Below are positions 9,459 through 19,281 of a stretch of DNA of 64,000 nucleotides, in pieces. The notes below the pieces were generated by a model, which made no database searches, had not been told where the DNA came from, and was given only the letters and a program-made list of their open reading frames with translations. The DNA lies in the NCBI GenBank assembly GCA_041392165.1, contig JAWKMN010000002.1, forward strand, positions 1 to 64,000, in the 5' to 3' direction. How positions within the stretch are numbered: position 1 is the stretch's first letter; each line of letters begins with the position of its first letter. This DNA comes from Arenibacter sp041392165. Lineage in GTDB: Bacteria; Bacteroidota; Bacteroidia; Flavobacteriales; Flavobacteriaceae. A program made the translations under genes and the position numbers.

Positions 9459-9518
9459 ATCACTTTCTTATGCCGGGAAATGCGCCAACATTTTTCCGGC
9501 TTTTTTTATGAAAGTGAT
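9459..9518 (-). promoter_or_regulatory. 60-nt nested hairpin between fecR and susC (locus 1)
   Basis: Outer stem ATCACTTTC (9459-9467) / GAAAGTGAT (9510-9518). Inner stem GCCGG (9472-9476) / CCGGC (9496-9500), extended by AAAT/ATTT around a loop that reads TGTTGGCGCA on the minus strand. It lies 43-102 nt upstream of the susC start. An element of identical size, position and similar loop occurs at 50196-50255 in locus 2. On the minus strand no U tract follows it, so it is not an ordinary fecR terminator; a 5'-UTR structure, processing site or attenuator is more likely. Confidence 0.6.
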
Positions 9519-9536
9519 ACGTCTAGTACTCCTTTT

Positions 9537-10784
9537 TCATTTATTGTTCATTGGCGTCTTATTTAAGTTATTATTGGTTTCGAGTATTATAATTTTGGAA
9601 CCTTCCTGTACATACTCAAAGGGAGTATCTTCTTTGAAGGCTTCCATTATTTCTTCAATCGTCTCATTTCTAAATGTAGCGGTGTATATTTGGTTTTCCA
9701 ATCGCCCACTTCTATCTTCTATACTAATATTGAAATGGCGTTCCAGTTTTGCTCTAATACTATAGAAAGGGGCGGCCTTGAACAAAAGATACCCGTCTTT
9801 CCATGCCGTGTATATGTTGGTATCCACCTCTTTTATGGTCATAGTATTATTGGCTTTGTTCCATGCAGCCTTTTGTCCCGGCACCAGTTGGGCCGTAGTA
9901 TTTGAATCTATATTGGCCCCTTCCTTGTAAAGGGCTACGGCCCCTTCTACCAGTACGGTGCTGATGTCCTCATCTTCCGGATAGTAGGATAGGTTGAATT
10001 GGGTGCCCAATACCCTTATGTTCATTTCGTCCACGTTTACAATAAAAGGGTGTGCCTTGTCTGTGGTAACATCAAAGTATGCTTCCCCTTTTAAAAAAAC
10101 TTTTCTGTCCTGTCCCTTAAGGAAACTGACCGGATAGGTAATGGAGCTTCCGGAATTTAATTTTACCTTGGTACCATCGGACAGTACAAGGTCAAATTCC
10201 CGTCCATATGGTATGTTAAGGGTATTGTATACTAATTTGTCTTGAGCTTCGGTGCCACTATATTGTAAAGAGTTCCCCTGCTGTGAAGCAACCAAGTTTC
10301 CATTGGTAGTGGTAATTTTGCGCTCTCCGTTCTCGGATATGGTTTCTATGGTACCATTGCCCAATTGTAATGTAATTGCTTTGGAATCCGGCTTGTTTTC
10401 AATGGTAATAGGCTCGGGGGAGCTTCCTATTGTATTTTGGTTATAAAAGTAAACACCTATAAGCAATAGGAATGTAGCAGCAATACCGGACCAAAAACCA
10501 ATATTTGAATGTGGAAAAAATGGTTTAACTTTTTTTTTCTTTTCAATACCCTCTATTTTGTATAGTATTTTTTGCAAGAGAACTTCGGAATCCCTTTCTA
10601 TTCCTTTCTTAATGGGCAGGTTTCCCGTCTTTGCATTTTCCCAATGCTTGGCCAATATCCCATTCATAAGGTCGTTTGGATCGGAACTATTAATAAGCTC
10701 CATTAAACAATCCAATTCCTTTTCGGAAATGGTATTGTCTACCAATTTCTTGAAGAGCTTATCCAATTTGTTCTCGTTGTGCAT
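9537..10784 (-). CDS. FecR-family anti-sigma factor / transmembrane sensor (locus 1)
   Basis: 415 residues: a cytoplasmic N-terminal sigma-binding region, one membrane span (about 96-115, SGIAATFLLLIGVYFY), the periplasmic FecR domain (about 185-290, GREFDLVLSDGTKVKLNSGS to RVLGTQFNLSYYPED) and a C-terminal DUF4974/STN-like domain. It relays SusC occupancy to the sigma factor encoded just upstream. A Lys-rich stretch (EKKKKVK) precedes the membrane span, consistent with cytoplasmic N-in topology. Gap of about 100 bp from the sigma gene. Confidence 0.93.
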   Translation of the reverse strand: MHNENKLDKLFKKLVDNTISEKELDCLMELINSSDPNDLMNGILAKHWENAKTGNLPIKKGIERDSEVLLQKILYKIEGIEKKKKVKPFFPHSNIGFWSGIAATFLLLIGVYFYNQNTIGSSPEPITIENKPDSKAITLQLGNGTIETISENGERKITTTNGNLVASQQGNSLQYSGTEAQDKLVYNTLNIPYGREFDLVLSDGTKVKLNSGSSITYPVSFLKGQDRKVFLKGEAYFDVTTDKAHPFIVNVDEMNIRVLGTQFNLSYYPEDEDISTVLVEGAVALYKEGANIDSNTTAQLVPGQKAAWNKANNTMTIKEVDTNIYTAWKDGYLLFKAAPFYSIRAKLERHFNISIEDRSGRLENQIYTATFRNETIEEIMEAFKEDTPFEYVQEGSKIIILETNNNLNKTPMNNK

Positions 10785-10884
10785 CTACAGTATTTTAATA
10801 GCTATATTATGGGGTTTATAAGTAATACACCTCAAAAATGCAAAAGTCCCAAATAAGAAATATGTTTTTTAAGAAATAAGTAAA

Positions 10885-11475
10885 TTATGCCATGATTAAA
10901 AGGCTGGTAAGAAAAAAATATATGGTGTCTGCCATATGCGGTTTTAATTCTGTCCTGATAATTTGTAAGGTCTTCCAGAGATGGTTTTTTACCGTTTTTT
11001 GTGTTATTCCCAAAAGATTGGCTATTTCCTCATTGCTTTTTCCCTGTAGTTTGGATAAAATGAAAATGCTACGCTTTTGTGTGGGAATGTTTTCCAATAT
11101 ATCGTTGACCAATTCCTCGTATTCGGCAAGGAGAATACTATTTTCGGTTTCCTCGTTCAGTGTGCTAAGGTTTTTCCAGTATTCCTTTTTTAAGGATTCT
11201 TGACAAGCAATGTTTCTTAAATAGTTGTATGTGGAATTTTTTGCTATGGTAAATAGAAAGGCATCAAAGGAATGTCTTGTGTCTATGGTTTCTTTTTTTG
11301 TCCAAATTTTTATGAATACTTCCTGTAGTATTTCCTCGGAAGCATAATCCGACTTCGTAATGGAATGTATGAAATAGTACAACCTTTTTTCATACAGATT
11401 AAATATGGCCTTGAATGCCGCCCTGTTTCCTTTTGCCAAGGAAGCAATCAATTGGTCTAAGGGTTGTCCGGACAT
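10885..11475 (-). CDS. ECF RNA polymerase sigma-70 factor (locus 1)
   Basis: 196 residues. Region 2 contains YASEEILQEVFIKIW; region 4 contains RSIFILSKLQGKSNEEIANLL and a recognition helix around TQKTVKNHLWK. A hydrophobic tail (IYFFLTSLLIMA) closes the protein, a feature I associate with Bacteroidota PUL sigma factors. It works with the FecR partner to activate the susCD operon and perhaps the plus-strand enzymes. It is divergent from the AraC gene at 11697. Confidence 0.93.
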   Translation of the reverse strand: MSGQPLDQLIASLAKGNRAAFKAIFNLYEKRLYYFIHSITKSDYASEEILQEVFIKIWTKKETIDTRHSFDAFLFTIAKNSTYNYLRNIACQESLKKEYWKNLSTLNEETENSILLAEYEELVNDILENIPTQKRSIFILSKLQGKSNEEIANLLGITQKTVKNHLWKTLQIIRTELKPHMADTIYFFLTSLLIMA

Positions 11476-11696
11476 TTTATAGGTAATTAAAGGATTTGAG
11501 TTTAAAGCAATATAAATTAGTTATTTCCTTGGAAAAAAATAACCACATAATGTTAACGTCCGAAAATAGGATGTAATTTCTTTCATTTCAACTAAAATTT
11601 ACACATTTAGCAATACTATTTTTGCCGATTATGCATCAATACAAAAAAAGATGTATATTTAAAATCTCAATTAAGCCATTTGTTAGTGATCATTTT

Positions 11697-12563
11697 ATGA
11701 AATTACACCTTCTTAATAGGGCCAGTTTGCAGAATAGCTCCTTTACGGTTACCAATAATAAGTATTCCCATTTCTTAAAAGTTTGGCATTACCATCCGGA
11801 ATTGGAATTGGTTTATATAGCCAAGAGCACTGGGACCCGTTTTATTGGCGATGGAATTGAAAAATTCTCCGAAGGGGATCTTGTTCTTATCGGCAAAAAT
11901 TTGCCCCATATGTGGCTTAACGATGAGATCTATTTTGAGCCGGATTCAGGTCTGGAGTCGGAGGCAATCGCAATACATTTTAAGGAAGATTTTTTAGGGC
12001 TGGAATTTTTAAACGCCATAGAAATGAAGCCCATATTACAATTGATCAAAAGGGCTAGCCAGGGGATTAAATTCTCCAATATGGATTCTAAACTAATTGA
12101 GAAAATTAAGAGGCTTCATAGCCACGAGCCTTTTGATAAAACAATAAAGCTTATTGAAATTCTGTACAAACTGGCAAATCATGAGGAATACCAGCTATTG
12201 TCGAGTCCGGGGTTTTTAAATTCCTTTAATAAGACCGATAATAAGGGGTTGGATGAGATTTATGAATTTGTATTTAAAAATTTTAATCAGCCTATTGGCT
12301 CCAAGGATGTGGCGGAGATAGCCAAAATGAACCCCTCTGCCTTTAGTAGGTTTTTTAAACGAATCCACAGAAAGACCTTTACCCGTTATTTGAATGAAAT
12401 ACGAATTGGTTACGCCTGTAAATTGTTGATCGAGAACAAGAATAGCATCACTCCTGTCTGCTATGAATCCGGATTTAACAATATTTCAAATTTTAACCGA
12501 CATTTTAAGTCCATCACCGGGATGTCTCCTTCAGATTATATTAAACTTCATACTCAAAATTGA
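11697..12563 (+). CDS. AraC-family transcriptional regulator (cupin sensor, fucose locus)
   Basis: About 288 residues from the ATG at 11697. The frame is open upstream to 11622, but MKLHLLNRASLQ is a better start because the cupin fold begins there. Sensor domain with WHYHPELELVY and NLPHMW; two C-terminal HTH motifs ending in SGFNNISNFNRHFKSITGMSP. It lies between the divergent sigma gene and the fucose catabolic run, so it likely activates the latter in response to fucose or an intermediate (inference). Confidence 0.9.
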   Translation: MKLHLLNRASLQNSSFTVTNNKYSHFLKVWHYHPELELVYIAKSTGTRFIGDGIEKFSEGDLVLIGKNLPHMWLNDEIYFEPDSGLESEAIAIHFKEDFLGLEFLNAIEMKPILQLIKRASQGIKFSNMDSKLIEKIKRLHSHEPFDKTIKLIEILYKLANHEEYQLLSSPGFLNSFNKTDNKGLDEIYEFVFKNFNQPIGSKDVAEIAKMNPSAFSRFFKRIHRKTFTRYLNEIRIGYACKLLIENKNSITPVCYESGFNNISNFNRHFKSITGMSPSDYIKLHTQN

Positions 12564-12664
12564 TAAATAACTTATATGTTGGCAAAAAAAGTATTTAAAT
12601 TGGCATTTCTTGTGGTAGTTATAGATATGGTTTGGGATTAGTTTTGTTCTGATTAATTTTAAAT

Positions 12665-13990
12665 ATGATGAGCAGTAAAATTATAATTACGGATGTTCAT
12701 GTAAAAGACGTCCGATTTCCTACCAGTAAATCACTGGATGGATCGGATGCCATGAATCCAGATCCTGACTATTCCGCAGCCTATGTAATACTAAAAACCA
12801 ATCATCCGGACAATCTGGAGGGACATGGATTAACCTTTACCATTGGTAGGGGAAATGAATTATGTGCAGCCGCCATCCATTCATTGGCACCCTTGGTAAA
12901 AGGAAAATCGTTGGAGAGTTTCACTGCCAATATGGGCGCCTTTTGGAAGATGATCACAGGTGATAGCCAATTGCGCTGGTTGGGACCTGAAAAAGGGGTA
13001 ATCCACTTGGCTACTGGAGCTGTTGTAAACGCTGTTTGGGATCTTTATGCCAAAGCGGAAAAGAAACCATTGTGGAAACTATTGGCAGACATGACGCCCA
13101 AAGAACTGGTTTCCTGTATAGATTTTACCTATATCACCGATGCCATTAGTCCTCAGGAGGCTTTAGAACTTTTGGAATCGAAAGCGGCGACCAAACAGCA
13201 GCGTATAGACCATTTATTGACGAACGGTTACCCGGCCTATACAACTTCAGCAGGGTGGTTGGGGTATTCGGACGATAAAATGAGGAGATTGTGCAGGGAG
13301 GCCAAAACGGCCGGATTTAAGCATATGAAAATAAAGGTGGGATCCGATTTAAAGGACGATATGCGACGGGCAGCGATAATCCGGGAAGAGATCGGGACCG
13401 AATTAAAATTGATGATGGATGCCAACCAGAAATGGGATGTGGACGAGGCCATTGCCAATATGGCGGAGCTTAAAAGGTTTGATCCATGGTGGATAGAGGA
13501 ACCCACCAGTCCAGACGACATTTTGGGCCATGCAAAAATTGCAAAAGCCGTTTACCCTATAAAAGTAGCCACTGGGGAACACTGCCAGAACAGGGTTGTT
13601 TTTAAGCAATTAATGCAGGCCAATGCCATTGGCATCTGCCAGATAGATAGCTGTAGGGTAGGTGGGGTAAATGAAATATTGGCCATCCTTTTAATGGCCG
13701 CAAAATTCAATATTCCTGTTTGCCCCCACGCAGGGGGAGTGGGGTTGTGCGAATACGTACAGCACCTTTCTATGATAGACTATATCGCTATAAGCGGTTC
13801 TTTGGAAAATCGTATCATAGAATATGTGGATCATTTGCACGAACATTTTTATGACCCCGTGGTAATAAGGAATGGGGCCTATATGCCGCCTTCCATGTCC
13901 GGGTACAGTATCACCATGAAAGAGCAATCTTTGGAGGACTATAGTTTTCCGGAAGGTGTAATTTGGCAGGAAGGGGCAATGGCCAAATAA
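12665..13990 (+). CDS. L-fuconate dehydratase (enolase superfamily)
   Basis: 441 residues. Dehydrates L-fuconate to 2-keto-3-deoxy-L-fuconate. The active-site set is complete: K222 and K224 in MKIKVG, Mg ligands D252 (MDANQKW), E278 (WWIEEP) and E305 (ATGEH), general acid/base H355 (CPHAGGVG) and E386. The spacing matches the characterised Xanthomonas fuconate dehydratase with a constant offset of four residues (from memory of that enzyme's numbering). Cytoplasmic. First enzyme gene of the plus-strand run and followed within 50 bp by an SDR. The function call is unusually firm for this window. Confidence 0.93.
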   Translation: MMSSKIIITDVHVKDVRFPTSKSLDGSDAMNPDPDYSAAYVILKTNHPDNLEGHGLTFTIGRGNELCAAAIHSLAPLVKGKSLESFTANMGAFWKMITGDSQLRWLGPEKGVIHLATGAVVNAVWDLYAKAEKKPLWKLLADMTPKELVSCIDFTYITDAISPQEALELLESKAATKQQRIDHLLTNGYPAYTTSAGWLGYSDDKMRRLCREAKTAGFKHMKIKVGSDLKDDMRRAAIIREEIGTELKLMMDANQKWDVDEAIANMAELKRFDPWWIEEPTSPDDILGHAKIAKAVYPIKVATGEHCQNRVVFKQLMQANAIGICQIDSCRVGGVNEILAILLMAAKFNIPVCPHAGGVGLCEYVQHLSMIDYIAISGSLENRIIEYVDHLHEHFYDPVVIRNGAYMPPSMSGYSITMKEQSLEDYSFPEGVIWQEGAMAK

Positions 13991-14038
13991 TAGGGAAATG
14001 AATAATAGTAAATAAGATAAATAATTTAAAGTATAACT

Positions 14039-14815
14039 ATGTCACTTTTTAGTCTAGAAAATAAAGTAGCGGTTGTTACCGGTGGTGCCAGTGGGATCGG
14101 GGAAGCCATTTCCAAAGCGTTTGCGGGTCAAGGTGCCCATGTGCACATCTTGGAATTTAATGCGGAAAATGGGGAACGTGTTGTTGGGGAAATCCTGGCT
14201 AAGGGCGGGAAGGCCAATTTTCATGCCTGCGATGTGTCCAATAATGCCCAGGTAGCTGAAATAATTTCCGCTATCGGTACCGAAAGTTATATCAATATTT
14301 TGGTGAACAACGCAGGGATAGCCCATGTTGGAAATTTGGAAGGAACCGCCGAAGCTGATATGGACCGTATTTATAATGTAAATATCAAAGGGGTTTATAA
14401 TTGTATGCATGCGGTTATTGTCAAAATGAAGGAAAAAGGGGGGGTTATTTTAAATATGGCTTCCATTGCTTCTACCGTGGGCATCTCGGACAGATTTGCC
14501 TATTCCATGTCCAAAGGTGCAGTGCTTACCATGACCTATTCCGTAGCCAAGGATTATTTGGATAGTGGTATTCGATGCAATAGCATTTCTCCGGCACGAA
14601 TACATACTCCCTTTGTAGACGGATTTATTAAGAAGAACTACCCTGGCAAGGAAGCGGAAATGTTCGAAAAATTATCCAAAACCCAACCTATTGGAAGGAT
14701 GGGGAAACCTGAGGAGGTGGCCAATTTAGCGGTTTACCTCTGCTCGGACGAGGCCTCTTTTATTACGGGAACCGATTTTCCTATTGATGGAGGGTATATA
14801 AAATTGAACGGCTAG
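14039..14815 (+). CDS. SDR oxidoreductase, probable 2-keto-3-deoxy-L-fuconate dehydrogenase
   Basis: 258 residues, classical short-chain dehydrogenase: NAD(P)-binding TGGASGIG (14-21), NNAG (90-93), catalytic Y155-x3-K159 in YSMSK. In the non-phosphorylative fucose pathway an SDR oxidises 2-keto-3-deoxy-L-fuconate to the 2,4-diketo acid. The position directly after fuconate dehydratase, with another SDR (31928) more like L-fucose dehydrogenase, favours that role. The sequence cannot exclude the reverse assignment. Cytoplasmic. Confidence 0.85.
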   Translation: MSLFSLENKVAVVTGGASGIGEAISKAFAGQGAHVHILEFNAENGERVVGEILAKGGKANFHACDVSNNAQVAEIISAIGTESYINILVNNAGIAHVGNLEGTAEADMDRIYNVNIKGVYNCMHAVIVKMKEKGGVILNMASIASTVGISDRFAYSMSKGAVLTMTYSVAKDYLDSGIRCNSISPARIHTPFVDGFIKKNYPGKEAEMFEKLSKTQPIGRMGKPEEVANLAVYLCSDEASFITGTDFPIDGGYIKLNG

Positions 14816-14932
14816 TTTTAATGTGATAATGTACCAATTTGATGATTTGTTGATGTGGAAATTTGAAGGTTGTGGAAAATGTAAACCCCAACCTTATAAC
14901 ACAAGAAGTAGTTTTAATTATAAAAATGATAA

Positions 14933-17176
14933 ATGAGTAGGATATTTAAATTTTTGGCCATCATATGTTTGTTGGGTTCTTGTGAACAAAAACCAAAGTT
15001 TAATGCTTTGGCAATGCCGGTTTCCAACACCATAGAAGTCAAGGATACGGACAGTAACGATTCCATTATACTTAAAGCGGCCCATGTGGTACCTACAGCC
15101 AATCAGTATAAGGCTTTACAGAACGAGTTCATAGCCTTTATTCATTTTGGTCCCAATACCTTTACCCGAATGGAGTGGGGCGATGGAATGGAAGATCCTA
15201 AAATATTCGATCTCCAGAATCTGGATACCGATCAATGGTGCAAGGCCATGAAGGATGCCGGCATGAAAATGGTCATATTTACCGCCAAGCACCATGATGG
15301 CTTTGTTCTGTGGCAAAGCCGTTACACTCGACACGGGGTTATGTCCTCCCCTTTTAAAAATGGCAAAGGCGATGTCCTCAAGGAATTGTCCGAATCCTGT
15401 AAAAAATATGGGTTAAAATTGGGGGTGTACCTATCCCCGGCAGATTTGTTCCAAATTGAAAATAAGGAGGGATTATATGGAAATTTAAGTGAGTACACCG
15501 AAAGGACCATCCCACGGCCAGTGGAAGGAAGGCCGTTTGGGAACAAAACGACATTTACGTTCAAAGTGGACGACTACAACGAATATTTTCTGAACCAACT
15601 CTTTGAACTGCTTACCGAGTACGGGCCCATCCATGAGGTTTGGTTCGACGGAGCGCACCCGAAAAGAAAAGGTGGCCAAACCTATAACTATTTGGCATGG
15701 AAGGAACTGATCAGGGCCTTGGCCCCAAAGGCGGTCATTTTTGGGAAAGAGGATATCCGTTGGTGCGGTAACGAAGCCGGGAAAACAAGGGATACCGAAT
15801 GGAACGTAATTCCCTATCAGGAAGACCCCGATCGGATGAACAGTTTTGCGGATTTGACTGCTGAATCCTTGGGGAGTAGGGAAGATCTGTACAAGGGTAA
15901 ATTTCTTCATTACCAACAGGCAGAAACCAATACTTCTATCAGAGAAGGCTGGTTCTATAGGGATGATGAAGACCAGAAAGTACGTAGCGCAGACGATGTG
16001 TTCGATATATATGAAAGATCTGTTGGGGGGAATTCCACTTTCCTTCTCAATATTCCCCCCAACAGGGAAGGTAAATTTTCTCCTACCGATGTGTCCGTAT
16101 TGGAAGAAGTAGGTGTTAGGATCAACGAAACCTATGGTTCCAATTTGTTGACCGGAGCCAAGGGACCTAAGGGGATCCTGGATAATGATCTTTCAAGTTT
16201 TGAATTGTTGGGTTTGGGGGGCCAAGAGATGGTTATTGAAACCGATGTCCCGATCACGATAAACAGGTTGACCATACAGGAAGCTATAGATACCCATGGA
16301 GAACGGATAGAACAACATGCCTTGGACGCTTGGGTGGACAATGGGTGGAAGGAAATTGCCGCGGCCACCAATATAGGGTATAAACGTATTTTACGTTTTC
16401 CAGAAGTTACCACGCAAAAATTACGTCTCCGAATTCTGGAATCCCGTTCTTATCCGGCCATAGCAACTATGTCGGCCCATTATTATAAGGCTAGACCACC
16501 ACAATTGCATATGGAACGATCTCTAGAGGGCGAGGTAACCATATCCCCCAAAAAGGACAGTTTTGGTTGGAAACCACATGGGGAAGATGTAGCCGGGAAC
16601 ATAAATTCCGGATATAATATTCGCTTTTCTACAGATGGCAGCGAACCTACTGCAGCTTCGGAAATTTACCATAAGCCATTTAATTTTCCTTCGGGAGAGG
16701 TTAAGGCCGTAGCAGAGGTAAATGGAAAACTGGGAAGTATTGCTTCGCTTCTTTTCGGAATAGTAAAAAAGGATTGGAAGTCTGTGGGAGAGGACAGTTA
16801 CCAAGGTGGGCATATTTCAAAGAACGCCTTTGATGGTGACCCCGCTACGTATTGGAGTTCCGGTCCCAAGGGAATGCCACATTATATAAATATCGATTTG
16901 GGAAAAGAGTATGCCATCAGTGGATTTACATACACGCCCCAAACTTTTTCGTCCGAAGGAATGATAGAAAAGGGTGTTGTTAGGATAAGTGCGGATGGAA
17001 AATCCTGGAAAAATGTGGAGGACTTCCAGTTCGGAAACTTAATAAACGATCCTACCACCAGAACCCATATGTTCAATTCCAAGATCAAGACCAGATATAT
17101 TGGGCTTGCATCAAAAGTGATTGCAGGAAATGGCAAGACTGCGGCCATTGCCGAATTGGATTTTTTATTGGAGTAA
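14933..17176 (+). CDS. GH29 alpha-L-fucosidase lipoprotein with C-terminal accessory domains
   Basis: 747 residues. Lipobox LLGSC (Cys17) makes it a surface or periplasmic lipoprotein. GH29 core: FIHFGPNTF, FTAKHHDGFVLW (substrate-binding His pair near 120-121), LKLGVYLSPAD, and nucleophile D239 in EVWFDGAHP. After about residue 400 come a beta-sandwich (GERIEQHALDAWV), an HexC-like segment (IRFSTDGSEPT) and an F5/8-type carbohydrate-binding domain (FDGDPATYWSSG). It releases terminal alpha-L-fucose. The ATG at 14933 gives a good signal peptide. Confidence 0.93.
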   Translation: MSRIFKFLAIICLLGSCEQKPKFNALAMPVSNTIEVKDTDSNDSIILKAAHVVPTANQYKALQNEFIAFIHFGPNTFTRMEWGDGMEDPKIFDLQNLDTDQWCKAMKDAGMKMVIFTAKHHDGFVLWQSRYTRHGVMSSPFKNGKGDVLKELSESCKKYGLKLGVYLSPADLFQIENKEGLYGNLSEYTERTIPRPVEGRPFGNKTTFTFKVDDYNEYFLNQLFELLTEYGPIHEVWFDGAHPKRKGGQTYNYLAWKELIRALAPKAVIFGKEDIRWCGNEAGKTRDTEWNVIPYQEDPDRMNSFADLTAESLGSREDLYKGKFLHYQQAETNTSIREGWFYRDDEDQKVRSADDVFDIYERSVGGNSTFLLNIPPNREGKFSPTDVSVLEEVGVRINETYGSNLLTGAKGPKGILDNDLSSFELLGLGGQEMVIETDVPITINRLTIQEAIDTHGERIEQHALDAWVDNGWKEIAAATNIGYKRILRFPEVTTQKLRLRILESRSYPAIATMSAHYYKARPPQLHMERSLEGEVTISPKKDSFGWKPHGEDVAGNINSGYNIRFSTDGSEPTAASEIYHKPFNFPSGEVKAVAEVNGKLGSIASLLFGIVKKDWKSVGEDSYQGGHISKNAFDGDPATYWSSGPKGMPHYINIDLGKEYAISGFTYTPQTFSSEGMIEKGVVRISADGKSWKNVEDFQFGNLINDPTTRTHMFNSKIKTRYIGLASKVIAGNGKTAAIAELDFLLE

Positions 17177-17335
17177 AATTTAAGCCTAATTTTTTAGCCG
17201 ATCGGAAAAAGTCAAGATGAGATCAATGAAACATATCAAAATAATAATTGGTCGTGGAAATTGAATCTAACTATATTTAGGAATTAAAAGGAAAGTCGGT
17301 TATCACTGACCACCAAGAAGTAAGGAATTAGAATC

Positions 17336-18919
17336 ATGAAGGGTTGGTATACGTATTTTTTTATTGCAGTATTGATCGGTGGAACCATCTATGGCCTTAA
17401 TGGCAAATCAACTGCCGATCGGGAAAAGCAGCCGAATATTATTTATGTATTGGCCGATGATCTTGGGTATGGCGATATTGCCATCTATAATCCGGAAAGT
17501 AGAATAAAGACACCCCATCTGGATGCAATGGGATCTGCAGGAATGATTTTTACGGATGCCCATACTTCGTCTTCCGTTTGTACCCCTACGCGATATGGCA
17601 TTATTACCGGGAGGTATAATTGGAGGAGCCCCTTAAAAAGTTCTGTGCTTACAGGAAATTCCAGGGCATTGATTCCTAAAGGCAGGACTACCGTGGCCTC
17701 TTTGCTTAAAAAGGAAGGCTATGAAACCGCCTTTATTGGGAAATGGCATTTGGGGTGGGATTGGGCCCTAAAAGACCCGAAACTGGCCCTCGGAGAAGGT
17801 TGGGATGCCAAGGATTTTAATAATTTGGATTTTTCAAAAAAAGTAGGGAATTCTCCGAACACCCTTGGTTTTACCTATTCATACGGACACAGTGGTTCTT
17901 TGGATATGGCTCCCTACGTCTATGTGGAAAATGGAATGCCTACCATGGTTCCCGATACGGTTACCGAAAGTAAGGATACCTATGGCTGGTGGCGAAAAGG
18001 CCCTACCTCCAAAGATTTTGTCTTTGACGATGTAACTCCCAACTTTTTCAGGAAATCTTTTGATTATATAAGGGAGAAATCCAAGGGAAAAGATCCCTTT
18101 TTTTTGTATTTGGCCTTGCCTTCGCCCCATACCCCCATTCTGCCTACTGAAGAATGGCAGGGGAAAAGCAATTTAAATCCCTATGGGGATTTTATGATGA
18201 TGATCGATGCTTATATGGGGCAATTGGAAAATGTGATAAAGGAAGCGGGAATCCATGAAAATACTATTGTTATCTTTACCAGTGACAATGGTTGCTCCCC
18301 TGCTGCCGATATTAGCGAAATGATGGCCCTTGGCCATTATCCGAGCGGTATTTATAGAGGTCATAAGGCGGATATTTTTGAAGGAGGCCATAGAGTGCCG
18401 TTTATGGTAAAATGGCCTGACAAGATCAAGCCTAATTCGAGATCGGACAAAACCATATGTACCACGGATTTGTTGGCTACCTGTGCGGATATAGTGGGTG
18501 TTGAACTGGCAGATGATGAAGGGGAGGATAGTTTTTCCTTTTTACCCTTGTTGACCGATCCGGCGTCCAAAGATTATCTTAGGGAAGCAACGGTACATCA
18601 TTCCATCAATGGGAGTTTTGCCATAAGAAAGGACAATTGGAAAATGATTTTTTGCCCGGGATCGGGTGGCTGGAGCAATCCCAAACCCGATTCGGAAGGG
18701 ATAGGGGATCTGCCAAAATTTCAGCTGTACGACCTAAGCAAGGATCCCCAGGAAAGGAACAATGTGTATGGTCAGTTCCATGAAGTGGAAAGAGCATTGA
18801 CCAGATTAATGGTCTCCTATATAGAAAATGGGCGAAGTAATCAGGGAGAAAGGCAAAAAAATGATCCTGAAGGATATGGAAGTAAGCAATGGAAACAATT
18901 GGAGGTGTTTTATAATTGA
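17336..18919 (+). CDS. Secreted sulfatase (S1 family, formylglycine type)
   Basis: 527 residues with an N-terminal hydrophobic leader (YTYFFIAVLIGGTIYG). PNIIYVLADDLGYGD gives metal ligands D41 and D42. The activation motif C82-T-P-T-R86 followed by TGRY marks the Cys to be converted to formylglycine. A second metal site is at FTSDNGCSP. It removes sulfate esters from the glycan so fucosidases can act. An arylsulfatase-A-like subfamily is likely; the exact S1 subfamily cannot be assigned by eye. No anaerobic maturase gene is in the window. Confidence 0.93.
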   Translation: MKGWYTYFFIAVLIGGTIYGLNGKSTADREKQPNIIYVLADDLGYGDIAIYNPESRIKTPHLDAMGSAGMIFTDAHTSSSVCTPTRYGIITGRYNWRSPLKSSVLTGNSRALIPKGRTTVASLLKKEGYETAFIGKWHLGWDWALKDPKLALGEGWDAKDFNNLDFSKKVGNSPNTLGFTYSYGHSGSLDMAPYVYVENGMPTMVPDTVTESKDTYGWWRKGPTSKDFVFDDVTPNFFRKSFDYIREKSKGKDPFFLYLALPSPHTPILPTEEWQGKSNLNPYGDFMMMIDAYMGQLENVIKEAGIHENTIVIFTSDNGCSPAADISEMMALGHYPSGIYRGHKADIFEGGHRVPFMVKWPDKIKPNSRSDKTICTTDLLATCADIVGVELADDEGEDSFSFLPLLTDPASKDYLREATVHHSINGSFAIRKDNWKMIFCPGSGGWSNPKPDSEGIGDLPKFQLYDLSKDPQERNNVYGQFHEVERALTRLMVSYIENGRSNQGERQKNDPEGYGSKQWKQLEVFYN

Positions 18920-19130
18920 TTTGGAGATTTGAAAATGGGATGATTTGAAAATATACCAATTTATCAATGTAATAAAATGTAATAATTGGAGGTAGATAAA
19001 GTAGCCGATTGGGCGTAGTCGAAATTCGTTAATTTGGAAATTTGAAAATAAGGTAATTTGATAATGTACCAATGTAATAATTGGGGGTAGATCAAGTAGC
19101 TGATTGATCATGGTCGAAATGGAGATTGGG
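18915..19130. repeat. Imperfect tandem duplication of an AT-rich intergenic spacer (about 100 bp unit)
   Basis: Two similar blocks follow each other, about 18915-19030 and 19030-19125. Each runs from GATTTGGAGATTTGAAAA-like sequence through ATACCAATTTATCAATGTAA or ATGTACCAATGTAA, to a TAATTGG-GGTAGAT-AAGTAG segment and (C/A)T-GTCGAAAT. A weaker relative is at 14821-14880. No gene is here. It belongs to the dispersed spacer-repeat class seen in flavobacterial genomes. Confidence 0.5.
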
Positions 19131-19210
19131 ATACGTTGATCCGAATATTTGGAAAAAGGCAGATCTAAAAACGGGATAACATATCAATGTGTTATTTTAT
19201 GTCGATTTTT

Positions 19211-19243
19211 AGAAACCAGAAACCAGAAACCAGAAACCAGAAA
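19211..19243. repeat. 7-bp microsatellite (AGAAACC)4
   Basis: Four exact tandem copies of AGAAACC (19211-19238) plus a partial fifth, ending about 38 bp before the FAH-family start codon. The length is not a multiple of three and it is untranslated. Copy-number change would alter the spacing of the 5' leader. Confidence 0.8.
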
Positions 19244-19281
19244 TATATCATAATAAACAATAACTGAATAAATAAAAACAA

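Noticed and set aside
15485..15916. 143-codon minus-strand frame
   Set aside because: Lies inside the GH29 catalytic domain on the opposite strand; low-complexity translation without motifs.
19211..19243. CRISPR-like array
   Set aside because: The unit is only 7 bp without spacers and there are no cas genes; it is a microsatellite.
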